Assembly: GCF_032854445.1 (NCBI RefSeq) | Contig: NC_088295.1 | Span: 82,258,644-82,322,643, forward strand | DNA: 64,000 bases | Origin: Liolophura sinensis | Taxonomy: Eukaryota; Mollusca; Polyplacophora; Chitonida; Chitonidae | Reading direction: 5' to 3' | In this document: positions 10,101-22,100 of the stretch, piece after piece | Layout: each line of letters begins with the position of its first letter | Numbering within the stretch: position 1 is the stretch's first letter | The notes under the pieces: generated by a model | Seen by the model: only the letters and a program-made list of their open reading frames with translations | Told to the model about the DNA's origin: nothing | The model's database searches: none | Made by a program: the position numbers and the translations under genes

Positions 10101-13100
10101 GATGTAGTTCCTGCAGTTGTGCTGATACTAGGGTCAGTCGATGTCGCACTTGAAGTTACACCAGAAGGATTTGTAGAAGGCAATGCTTGTGTAGATGGTA
10201 CAGTTGTAGTTGTCGTACTCTGCACTGATGATGGGGTTGTAGTTCCAGCTGTTGTAGTTCCACTTCTTGTACTTGGTGTCGTTGTGCTAATACTTGGGCC
10301 AGTGTTGGTAGCACTTGAAGGTACACCAGAAGTACTTGTAGAAAGGAATGATTGTGTAGATGCTACACTTGAGGTTGTGCTCGGCACTGACGTTGGCGTT
10401 GTTGTTTCTGTCCCTGTGCTTACAGTCGGGCTACTGGTGCTTGCACTGGGAGTTACAGACGTACTTGTGAAAGGTGATAAAGTTGTCGCACTTAGACCAG
10501 TCTTCGCAGATGTAATTCTTGTCGTTGTGCTGATACTAGGACCAGTGGTAGTAGCACTTAAAGTTACACCAGAAGGACTTGTAGAAGGCAATGCTTGTGT
10601 AGATGGTACAGTTGAAGTTGTCGTACTCTGCACTGATGGTGTTGTAGTTCCAGCTGTTGTAGTTCCACTTGTTGTACTTCGGCCAGTGTTGGTAGCACTG
10701 GGAGGTACACCAGAAGTACTTGTAGAAAGGAATGATTGTGTAGATGCTACACTTGAAGTTGTGCTCGGTACTAACGTTGGCGTTTTTGTTTCTGTTGCTG
10801 TGCTTACAGTTGGGCTACTGGTGCTTGCACTTGGAGATACAGACGTACTTGTGAAAGGTGATGAGCTTGCCGTACTTAGACCAGTCGTCGCAGATGTAGT
10901 TCCTGTCGTTGTGCTGATACTAGGGCCAGTGGTAGTCACACTTGAAGTTACACCAGAAGGACTTGTAGAAGGCAATGCTTGTGTAGATGGTACAGTTGAA
11001 GTTGTCGTACTCTGCACTGATGATGGTGTTGTAGTTCCAGCTGTTGTAGTTCCATTTGTTGTACTTGGTGTCGTTGTGCTAACACTTGGGCCAGTGTTGG
11101 TAACACTGGGAGGTACATCAGAAGTGCTTGTAGATAGGAATGATTGTGTAGGTGCTTCACCTGAAGTTGTGCTCGGCACTGATGTTGGCGTTGTTGGTTC
11201 TGTCCCTGTGCTTACAGTTGGGCTACTGGTGCTTGCACTTGTAGTTACAGATGTACTTGTGAAGGGTGATGAAGTTGTCGTACTTCGACCAGACGTTGCA
11301 GATGTAGTTCCTGTCGTTGTGCTGATACTAGGACCAGTGGTAGTAGCACTTGAAGTTACACCAGAAGGACTTGTAGAAAGCAATGCTTGTGTAGATGGTA
11401 CAGTTGAAGTTGTCGTACTCTGCTCTGATGATGGTGTTGTAGTTCCAATTGTTGTATTTGGTGTCGTTGTGCTAATACTTGGGCCAGTGTTTGTAGCACT
11501 GGGAGGTACACCAGAAGTACTTGTAGATAGGAATGATTCTGTAGATGCTACACTTGAAGTTGTGCTCGGCACTGACGTTAGCGTTGTTGTTTCTGTTGCT
11601 ATGCTGACAGTTGGGCTACTGGTGCTTGCAGTGGAAAGTACAGCAGACGTACTTGTAAAAGATGATGAAGATGTCGTACTTAGACCAGACGTTGCAGATG
11701 TAGTTCCTGCAGTTGTGCTGATACTAGGGTCAGTCGATGTCGCACTTGAAGTTACACCAGAAGGACTTGTAGAAGGCAATGCTTGTGTAGATGGTACAGT
11801 TGAAGTTGTCGTACTCTGCACTGATGATGGTGTTGTAGTTCCAGCTGTTGTAGTTGCACTTGGTGTCGTTGTCCTAATACTTGGGCCAGTGTTGGTAGCA
11901 CTGGAAGGTACACCAGAAGTACCTGTAGAAAGGAATGTTTGTGTAGATGCTAAACTTGAAATTGTGCTCGGCACTGACGTCGGCGTTGTTGTTTCTGTCC
12001 CTGTGCTTACAGTTGGGCTACTGCTGCTTGCACTTGGAGTTACAGACGTACTTGTAAAAGGTGATGAAGATTTCGCACTTAGACCAGATGTTGTAGATGT
12101 AGTTCCTGTCGTTGTGCTGATACTAGGACCAGTGGTAGTAGCACTTGAAGTTACACCAGAAGGACTTGTAGAAGGCAATGCTTGTGTAGATGGTACAGTT
12201 GAAGTTGTCGTACTCTGCACTGATGATGGTGTTGTAGTTCCAGCTGTTGTAGTTCCACTTGTTGTACTTGGTGTCGTTGTGCTAATACTTGGGCCAGCGT
12301 TGCTAGCACTGGAAGCTACACCAGAAGTACTTGTAGAAAGGAATGATTGTGTAGATGCTACACTTGAAGTTGTGCTCGGCACTGACGTTGGCGTTGTTGT
12401 TTCTGTCCCTGTGCTTACAGTTGGGCTACTGGTGCTTGCACTGGGAGTTACAGACGTACTTGTAAAAGGTGATAAAGTTGTCGCACTTAGACCAGTCGTC
12501 GCAGATGTAGTTCCTGTCGTTGTGGTGATACTAGGACCAGTGGTAGTAGTACTTAAAGTTACACCAGAAGGACTTGTAGAAGGCAATGCTTGTGTAGATG
12601 GTACAGTTAAAGTTGTTGTATTCTGCACTGATGATGGTGTTGTAGTTTCAGCTGTTGTAGTTCCACTTCTTGTACTTGGCGTGGTTGTGCCAACACTTGG
12701 GCCAGTGTTGGTAACACTGGGAGGTACACCAGAAGTACTTGTAGAAAGGAATAATTGTGTAGATGCTACACTTGATGTTGTGCTCGGTACTGACGTTGGC
12801 GTTGTTGTTTCTGTTGCTGTGCTTACAGTTGGGCTACTGGTGCTTGCACTTGGAGATACAGACGTACTTGTGAAAGGTGATGAGCTTGTCGTACTTAGAC
12901 CAGTCGTCGCAGATGTAGTTCCTGTCGTTGTGCTGATACTAGGACCAGTGGTAGTAACACTTGAAGTTACACCAGAAGAACTTGTAGAAGGCAATGCTTG
13001 TGTAGATGGTACAGTTAAAGTTGTTGTACTCTGCACTGATGATGGTGTTGTAGTTCCAGCTGTTGTAGTTCCACTCGTTGTACTTGGTGTCGTTGTGCTA

Positions 13101-16100
13101 ATACTTGGGCCAGTGTTGGTATCACTGGGAGGTACACCAGAAGTACTTGTAGAAAGGAATGATTGTGTAGGTGCTACACTTGAAGTTGTGCTCGGCACTG
13201 ACGTTGGCGTTGTTGTTTCTGTCCCTGTGCTTACAGTTTGGCTACTGGTGCTTGCACTTGGAGTTACAGACGTACTTGTAAAAGGTGATGAAGTTGTCCT
13301 ACTAAGAGAAGGCGTCGCAGATGTAGTTGCTGTCGTTGTGGTGACACTAGGGTCAGTGGTAGTGGCTCTTAAAGTCACAGGAAAAGTACTTGTAGAAGGC
13401 AATGCTTGTGTAGATGGTACAGTTGAAGTTGTTGTACTCTGCACTGATGATGGGGTTGTAGTTTCAGCTGTTGTAGATCCACTTGTTGTACTTGGTGTCG
13501 TTGTGCTAACACTTGGGCCAGTGTTGGTAGCACTGGGTGGTACACCAGAAGTACCTGTAGAAAGGAATGTTTGTGTAGATGCTAAACTTGAAATTGTGCT
13601 CGGCACTGACGTTGGCGTTGTTGTTTCTGTCCCTGTGCTTACAGCTGGGCTACTGGTGCTTGCACTGGGAGTTACAGACGTACTTGTGAAAGGTGATGAA
13701 GATTTCGCACTTAGACCAGATGTTGTAGATGTAGTTCCTGTCGTTGTGCTGATACTAGGACCAGTGGTAGTAGCACTTGAAGTTACACCAGAAGGACTTG
13801 TAGAAGGCAATGCTTGTGTAGATGGTACAGTTGAAGTTGTCGTACTCTGCACTGATGATGGTGTTGTAGTTCCAGCTGTTGTAGTTCCACTTGTTGTACT
13901 TGGTGTCGTTGTGCTAATACTTGGGCCAGCGTTGCTAGCACTGGAAGGTACACCAGAAGTACTTGTAGAAAGGAATGATTGTGTAGATGCTACACTTGAA
14001 GTTGTGCTCGGCACTGACGTTGGCGTTGTTGTTTCTGTCCCTGTGCTTACAGTTGGGCTACTGGTGCTTGCACTTGGAGTTATAGACGTACTTGTAAAAG
14101 GTGATAAAGTTGTCGCACTGAGACCAGTCGTCGCAGATGTAGTTCCTGTCGTTGTGCTGATACTAGGACCAGTGGTAGTAGTACTTAAAGTTACACCAGA
14201 AGGACTTGTAGAAGGCAATGCTTGTGTAGATGGTACAGTTGAAGTTGTCGTACTCTGCATTGATAATGGTGTTGTAGTTCCAGCTGTTGTAGTTCCAATT
14301 GTTGTACTTGGGCCAGTGTTTGTAGCACTGGGAGGTACACCAGAAGTACTTGTAGAAAGGAATGATTGTGTGGGTGCTACACTTGAAGTTGTGCTCGGCA
14401 CTGACGTTGGCGTTGTTGTTTCTGTCCCTGTGCTTACAGTCGGGCTACTGGTGCCTGCACTTGGAGTTACAGACGTACTTGTGAAAGGTGATGAAGTTGT
14501 CGTACTAAGAGAAGGAGTCACAGATGTAGTTCCTGTCGTTGTGGTAATACTAGGGTCAGTGGTAGTGGCACTTGAAGTCACAAGAAAAGTACTTGTAGAA
14601 AGCAGTGCTTGTGTAGATGGTACAGTTGAAGTTGTTGTACTCTGCACTGATGATGGTGTTGTAGTTTCAGCTGTTGTAGTTACATTTGTTGTACTTGGTG
14701 TCGTTGTGCTAACACTTGGGCCAGTGTTGGTAACACTGGGAGGTACACCAGAAGTGCTTGTAGATAGGAATGATTGAGTAGGTGCTACACTTGAAGTTGT
14801 GCTCGGCACTGACGTTCGCGTTGTTGTTTCTGTTGCTGTGCTTACAGTTGGTCTACTGGTGCTTGCACTTGTAGTTACAGACGTACTTGTAAAAGATGAT
14901 GAAGTTGTCGTACTTAGACCAGACGTTGCAGATGTAGTTCCTGCAGTTGTGCTGATACTAGGGTCAGTCGATGTCGCACTTGAAGTTACACCAGAAGAAC
15001 TTGTAGAAGGCAATGCTTGTGTAGATGGTACAGTTGAAGTTGTCGTACTCTGCACTGATGATGGTGTTGTAGTTCCAGCTGTTGTAGTTCCACTTGTTGT
15101 ACTTGGTGTCGTTGTGCTAATACTTGGGCCAGTGTTGGTAACACTGGGAGGTACACCAGAAGTACTTGTAGAAAGGAATGATTGTGTGGATGCTACACTT
15201 GAAGTTGTGCTCGGCACTGACGTTGTCGTTGTTGTTTCTGTCCCTGTGCTTACAGTTGGGCTACTGGTGCTTGCACTTGGAGTTACAGACGTACTTGTGA
15301 AAGGTGATGAAATTGTCGCACTTAGACCAGTCGTCGCAGATGTAGTTCCTGTCGTTGTGCTAATACTAGGACTAGTGGTAGTAGTACTTAAAGTTACACC
15401 AGAAGGACTTGTAGAAGGCAATGCTTGTGTAGATGATACAGTTGAAGTTGTCGTACTCTGCACTGATGATGGTGTTGTAGTTCCAGCTGTTGTAGTTCCA
15501 CTTGTTGTACTTGGTGTCGTTTTGCTAGTACTTGGGCCAGTGTTGGTAGCACTGGGAGGTACACCAGAAGTACTTGTAGAAAGGAATGATTGTGTAGATG
15601 CTACACTTGAAGTTGTTCTCGGCACTGACGTTGGCGTTGTTGTTTCTGTCCCTGTGCTTACAGTCGGGCTACTGGTGTTTGCAGTGGAAATTACAGCAGA
15701 CGTACTTGTAAAAGATGATGAAGTTGTCGTACTTAGACCAGACGTTGCAGATGTAGTTCCTGCAGTTGTGCTGATACTAGGGTCAGTCGATGTCGCACTT
15801 GAAGTCACACCAGAAGGACTTGTAGAAGGCAATGCTTGTGTAGATGGTACAGTTGAAGTTGTCGTACTCTGCACTGATGATGGGGTTGTAGTTCCAGCTG
15901 TTGTAGTTCCACTTGTTGTACCTGGTGTCGTTGTGCTAATACTTGGGCCAGTGTTGGTAGAACTGGAAGGTACACCAGAAGTACTTGTAGAAAGGAATGA
16001 TTGTGTAGATGCTACACTTGAGGTGGTGCTCGGCACTGACGTTGGCGTTCTTATTTCTGTCCCTGTGCTTACAGTCGGGCTACTGGTGCTTGCACTGGGA

Positions 16101-19100
16101 GTTACAGACGTACTTGTGAAAGGTGATAAAGTTGTCGCACTTAGACCAATCGTCGCAGATGTAATTCTTGTCGTTGTGCTGATACTAGGACCAGTGGTAG
16201 TAGCACTTAAAGTTACACCAGAAGGACTTGTAGAAGGCAATGCTTGTGTAGATGGTACAGTTGAAGTTGTCGTACTCTGCACTGATGATGGTATTGTAGT
16301 TCCAATTGTTGTACTTGGTGTCGTTGTGCTAATACTTGGGCCAATGTTTGTAGCACTGGGAGGTACACCAAAAGTACTTGTAGATAGGAATGATTCTGTA
16401 GATGCTACACTTGAAGTTGTGCTCGGCACTGACGTTAGCGTTGTTGTTTCTGTTGCTATGCTGACAGTTGGGCTACTGGTGATTGCAGTGGAAAGTACAG
16501 CAGACGTACTTGTAAAAGATGATGAAGATGTCGTACTTAGACCAGACGTTGCAGATGTAGTTCCTGCAGTTGTGCTGATACTAGGGTCAGTCGATGTCGC
16601 ACTTGAAGTTACACCAGAAGAACTTGTAGAAGGCAATGCTTGTGTAGATGGTACAGTTGAAGTTGTCGTACTCTGCACTGATGATGGTGTTGTAGTTCCA
16701 GCTGTTGTAGTTCCACTTGTTGTACTTGGTGTCGTTGTCCTAATACTTGGGCCAGTGTTGGTAGCACTGGACGGTACACCAGAAGTACTTGTAGAAAGGA
16801 ATGTTTGTGTAGATGCTAAACTTGAAATTGTGCTCGGCACTGACGTTGGCGTTGTTGTTTCTGTCCCTGTGCTTACAGTTGGGCTACTGGTGCTTGCACT
16901 TGGAGTTACAGACGTACTTGTGAAAGGTGATGAAGATTTCGCACTTAGACCAGATGTTGTAGATGTAGTTCCTGTCGTTGTGCTGATACTAGGACCAGTG
17001 GTAGTAGCACTTGAAGTTACACCAGAAGGACTTGTAGAAGGCAATGCTTGTGTAGATGGTACAGTTGAAGTTGTACTCTGCACTGATGATGGTGTTGTAG
17101 TTCCAGCTGTTGTAGTTCCACTTGTTGTACTTGGTGTCGTTGTGCTAATACTTGGGCCAGCGTTGGTAGCACTGGAAGGTACACCAGAAGTACTTGTAGA
17201 AAGGAATGATTGTGTAGATGCTACACTTGAAGTTGTGCTCGGCACTGACGTTGGCGTTGTTGTTTCTGTCCCTGTGCTTACAGTTGGGCTACTGGTGCTT
17301 GCACTTGGAGTTACAGACGTACTTGTAAAAGGTGATAAAGTTGTCGCACTTAGACCAGTCGTCGCAGATGTAGTTCCTGTCGTTGTGGTGATACTAGGAC
17401 CAGTGGTAGTAGTACTTAAAGTTACACCAGAAGGACTTGTAGAAGGCAATGCTTGTGTAGATGGTACAGTTGAAGTTGTCGTACTCTGCACTGATAATGG
17501 TGTTGTAGTTCCAGCTGTTGTAGTTCCAATTGTTGTACTTGGGCCAGTGTTGGTAGCACTGGAAGGTACACCAGAAGTACTTGTAGAAAGGAATGATTGT
17601 GTAGATGCTACACTTGAAGTTGTGGTCGGTACTAACGTTGGCGTTGTTGTTTCTGTTGCTATGCTTACAGTTGGGCTACTGGTGCTTGCACTTGGAGATA
17701 CAGACGTACTTGTGAAAGGTGATGAGCTTGTCGTACTTAGACCAGTCGTCGCAGATGTAGTTCCTGTCGTTGTGCTAATATTAGGGCCAGTGGTAGTAAC
17801 ACTTGAAGTTACACCAGAAGAACTTGTAGAAGGCAATGCTTGTGTAGATGGTACAGTTGAAGTTGTTGTACTCTGCACTGATGATGGTGTTGTAGTTCCA
17901 GCTGTTGTAGTTCCACTCGTTGTACTTGGTGTCGTTGTGCTAATACTTGGGCCAGTGTTGGTAGCACTGGGTGGTACACCAGAAGTACTTGTAGAAAGGA
18001 ATGATTGTGTAGGTGCTACACTTGAAGTTGTGCTCGGCACTGACGTTGGCGTTGTTGTTTCTGTCCCTGTGCTTACAGTTTGGCTACTGGTGCTTGCACT
18101 TGGAGTTACAGACGTACTTGTAAAAGGTGATGAAGTTGTCCTACTAAGAGAAGGCGTCGCAGATGTAGTTCCTGTCGTTGTGGTGACACTAGGGTCAGTG
18201 GTAGTGGCTCTTGAAGTCACAGGAAAAGTACTTGTAGAAGGCAATGCTTGTGTAGATGGTACAGTTGAAGTTGTTGTACTCTGCACTGATGATGGGGTTG
18301 TAGTTCCAGCTGTTGTAGATCCACTTGTTGTACTTGGTGTCGTTGTGCTAACACTTGGGCCAGTGTTGGTAGCACTGGAAGGTACACCAGAAGTACTTGT
18401 GGAAAGAAATGGTTGTGTGGATGCTACACTTGAAGTTGTGCTCGGCACTGACGTTGGAGTTGTTTCCTTCCCTGTGCTTACAGTTGGGCTACTGGTGCTT
18501 GCACTTGGAGTTATAGACGTACTTGTAAAAGGTGATAAAGTTGTCGCACTTAGACCAGTTGTCGCAGATGTCGTTTCTGTCGTTGTGGTAATACTAGGAC
18601 CAGTGGTGGTAGCACTTAAAGTTACACCAGAAGGACTTGTAGAAGGCAATGCTTGTGTAGATGGTACAGTTGAAGTTGTCGTACTCTGCACTGATGATGG
18701 GGTTGTAGTTTCAGGTGTTGTAGTTCCACTTGTTGTACTTGGTGTCGTTGTGCTAATACTTGGGACAGTGTTGGTAACACTGGGAGGTACACCAGAAGTA
18801 CTTGTAGAAAGGAATGATTGGGTAGATGCTACACTTGAAGTTGTGCTCGGCACTGACGTTCGCGTTGTTGTTTCTGTCCCTGTGCTTACAGTTGGGCTAC
18901 TGGTGCTTGCACTTGTAGTTACAGACGTACTTGTGAAAGGTGATGAAGTTGTTGTACTTAGACCAGACGTTGGAGGTGTAGTTCCTGTCGTTGTGCTGAC
19001 ACTAGGACCAGTGGTAGTAGCACTTGAAGTTACACCAGAAGGACTTGTAGAAAACAATGCTTGTGTAGATGGTACAGTTGAAGTTGTCGTACTCTGCACT

Positions 19101-22100
19101 GATGATGGTGTTGTAGTTTCAGCTGTTGTAGTTTCACTTGTTGTACTTGGTGTCGTTGTGCTAATACTTGGGCCAGTGTTGGTAACACTGGGAGGTACAC
19201 CAGAAGTGCTTGTAGATAGGAATGATTGTGTAGGTTCTACACCTGAAGTTGTGGTCGGCACTGACGTTGGCGTTGTTGTTTCTGTCCCTGTGCTTACAGT
19301 TGGGCTACTGGTGCTTGCACTTGGAGTCACAGACGTACTTGTGAAAGGTGATGAAGTTGTCGTACTTAGACCAGCCGTTGCAGGTGTAGTTCCTGTCGTT
19401 GTGGTGATACTAGGACCAGTGGTAGTAGTACTTAAAGTTACACCAGAAGGACTTGTAGAAGGCAATACTTGTGTAGATGGTAGAGTTGAAGTTGCCGTAC
19501 TTTGCAATGATGATGGTGTTGTAGTTCCAGCTGTTGTAGTTCCAATTGTTGTACTTGGTCCAGTGTTGATAGCACTGGGAGGTACACCAGAAGTACTTGT
19601 AGAAAGGAATGATTGCGTAGATGCTACACTTGAAGATGTGCTCGGCACTGACGTTAGCGTTTTTGTTTCTGTTGCTATGCTGACAGTCGGGCTACTGGTG
19701 CTTGCAGTGGAAATTACAGCAGATGTACTTGTAAAAGATAATAAAGTTGTCGTACTTAGACCAGACGTTGCAGATGTAGTTCCTGTCGTTGTGCTGATAC
19801 TAGGGTCACCTGGAGTCACAGCAAAATTACTTGTTAAAGGCAATGATTGTGTAGATGGTACAGTTGAAGTTGTACTCTGCACAGATGATGGTGTGGTAGT
19901 TTCAGTTGTTGTAGTTCCAGATGCTGTATTTGCTGTGGTTGTGCTAATACTTGGGCCAGTGTTGGTAGCACTGGGAGGTCCACCAGAAGTACTTGTAGAA
20001 GGCAATGCTTGTGTAGAGGCTACACTTGAAGTTGTTGTACTCTGCACGGACGATGGCGTTGTTGTTTCTGTTGCTGTGCTGACAGTCGGGCTACTGGTGC
20101 TTGTACTCGGAGTTACAGCAGAGATACTTGTAGTTCCAGCTGTTGTAGTTCCAGTTGTTGTACTCGGTGTCGTTGTGCTAATACTTGGGCCAACACTACT
20201 TGGACCAGTGTTGGTAGCACTGGGAGGTACACCAGAAGTACTTGTAGAAAAGAATGATTGTGTAGATGCTACACTAGAAGTTGTGCTCGACACTGATGTT
20301 ACCGTTGTTGTTTCTGTTGCTGTGCTGACAGTTGGGCTACTAATGCTTGCACTCGGAGTTACACCAGAGGTACTTGTAAAAGGTGATGAAGTCGTCGTAC
20401 TTAGACCAGACGTCACTGATGTAGTCCCTGTCGTTGTGCTGATACTAGGGCCAGTGGTAGTAGCACTTGGAGTTACAGCAGAAGCACTTGTAGAAGGCAA
20501 TGCTTGTGTAGATGGTAGAGTTGAAGTTGTACTCTGCACTGATGATGGTGTCGTAGTTCCAGTTGCTGTATTTGCTGTCGTTGTGCTAATACTTGGGCCA
20601 GTGTTGGTAGCACTGGGAGGTACACCAGAAGTACTTGTAGAAGGCAATGCTTGTGTAGATGCTACACTTGAAGTTATGCTCGGCACTGACGTTGGCGTTG
20701 TCGTTTTTGTTGCTATGCTGACAGTTGGGCTACTGGTGCTTGTACTTGGAGTTACAGATGTACTTGTGAAAGGTGATGAAGTTGTCGGAGTTAAACCAGA
20801 CGTTGCAGATGTAGTTCCTGTCGTTGTGCTGATACTAGGGTCACCTGGAGTTACAGCAAAATTACTTGTTAAAGGCAATGATTGTGTAGATGGTACAGTT
20901 GACGTTGTACTCTGCACAGATGATGGTGTGGTAGTTTCAGCTGTTGTAGTTCTAGATGCTGTATTTGCTGTAGTTGTGCTAATACTTGGGCCAGTGTTGG
21001 TAGCACTGGGAGGTCCACCAGAAGTACTTGTAGAAGGCAATGTTTGTGTAGAGGCTACACTTGAAGTTGTTGTACTCTGCACGGACGTTGGCGTTGTTGT
21101 TTCTGTTGCTGTGCTGACAGTCGGGCTACTGGTGCTTGCACTCGGAGTTACAGCAGAGGTACTTGTAGTTCCAGCTGTTGTAGTTCCAGTTGTTGTACTT
21201 GGTGTCGTTGTGCTAATACTTGGGCCAACACTACTTGGACCAGTGTTGGTAGCACTGGGAGGTACACCAGAAGTACTTGTAGAAAGGAATGATTGTGTAG
21301 ATGATACACTAGAAGTTGTGCTTGACACTGATGTTGCCGTTGTTGTTTCTGTTGCTGTGCTGACAGTTGGGCTACTAATGCTTGCACTCGGAGTTACACC
21401 AGAGGTACTTGTTAAAGGTGATGAAGTCGTCGTACTTAGACCAGACGTCACAGATGTAGTCCCTGTTGTTGTGCTGATACTAGGGCCAGTGGTAGTAGCA
21501 CTCGGAGTTACAGCAGAAGCACTTGTAGAAGGCAATGCTTGTGTAGATGGTAGAGTTGAAGTTGTACTCTGCACTGATGATGGTGTCGTAGTTCCAGTTG
21601 CTGTATTTGCTGTCGTTGTGCTAATACTTGGGCCAGTGTTGGTAGCACTGGGAGGTACACCAGAAGTACTTGTAGAAGGCAATGCTTGTGTAGATGCTAC
21701 ACTTGAAGTTATGCTCGGCACTGACGTTGGCGTTGTTGTTTCTGTTGCTATGCTGACAGTTGGGCTACTGGTGCTTGTACTTGGAGTTACAGACGTACTT
21801 GTGAAAGGTGATGAAGTTGTCGGAGTTAGACCAGACGTTGCAGATGTAGTTCCTGTCGTTGTGCTGATACTAGGGTCACCTGGATTTACAGCAAAATTAC
21901 TTGTTAAAGGCAATGATTGTGTAGATGGTACAGTTGAAGTTGTACTCTGCACAGATGATGGTGTGGTAGTTTCAGCTGTTGTAGTTCCAGATGCTGTATT
22001 TGCTGTAGTTGTGCTAATACTTGGGCCAGTGTTGGTAGCACTGGGAGGTCCACCAGAAGTACTTGTAGAAGGCAATGTTTGTGTAGAGGCTACACTTGAA

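Larger units (their letters stand above)
8960..19550 (-). repeat. Older, diverged duplication in territory A, offset about 5.65 kb
   Basis: Rare markers reappear about 5,649 bp apart: the stop-creating AGGATTGAG/AATGATTGAG variant near 9,120 and 14,770, and TGTAATTCTTGTCG near 10,512 and 16,161. Copies differ by many substitutions, so this event is older than the near-identical blocks. The variant TAAACTTGAAATTG also recurs near 11,951, 13,590 and 16,820, implying further internal copying. Limits are approximate. Confidence 0.6.
1..19805 (-). repeat. Territory A: 408-bp (136-codon) tandem repeat array
   Basis: The same landmark (TGCTTACACTTGGG on the plus strand) recurs at 61, 469 and 877, giving a period of exactly 408 bp. 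In protein terms each unit has a 55-codon part (STQSFLSTSTSGVPP ... TTTPSSVQS) and an 81-codon part (STQALPSTSPSGV ... TETTTPTSVPS). My count of the consensus gives 86 Ser/Thr out of 136. Some units carry in-frame changes of 3 or 21 bp. Copies are diverged to differing degrees, and blocks of four units or more are duplicated. Confidence 0.9.

Noticed and set aside
10948-11160. Small Leu/Gln/His-rich minus-strand frames here and at 21148-21387, 23128-23340 and 30099-30323
   Set aside because: These are the same repeat read in the wrong frame; the true mucin frame runs through them unbroken or with a single-base error.
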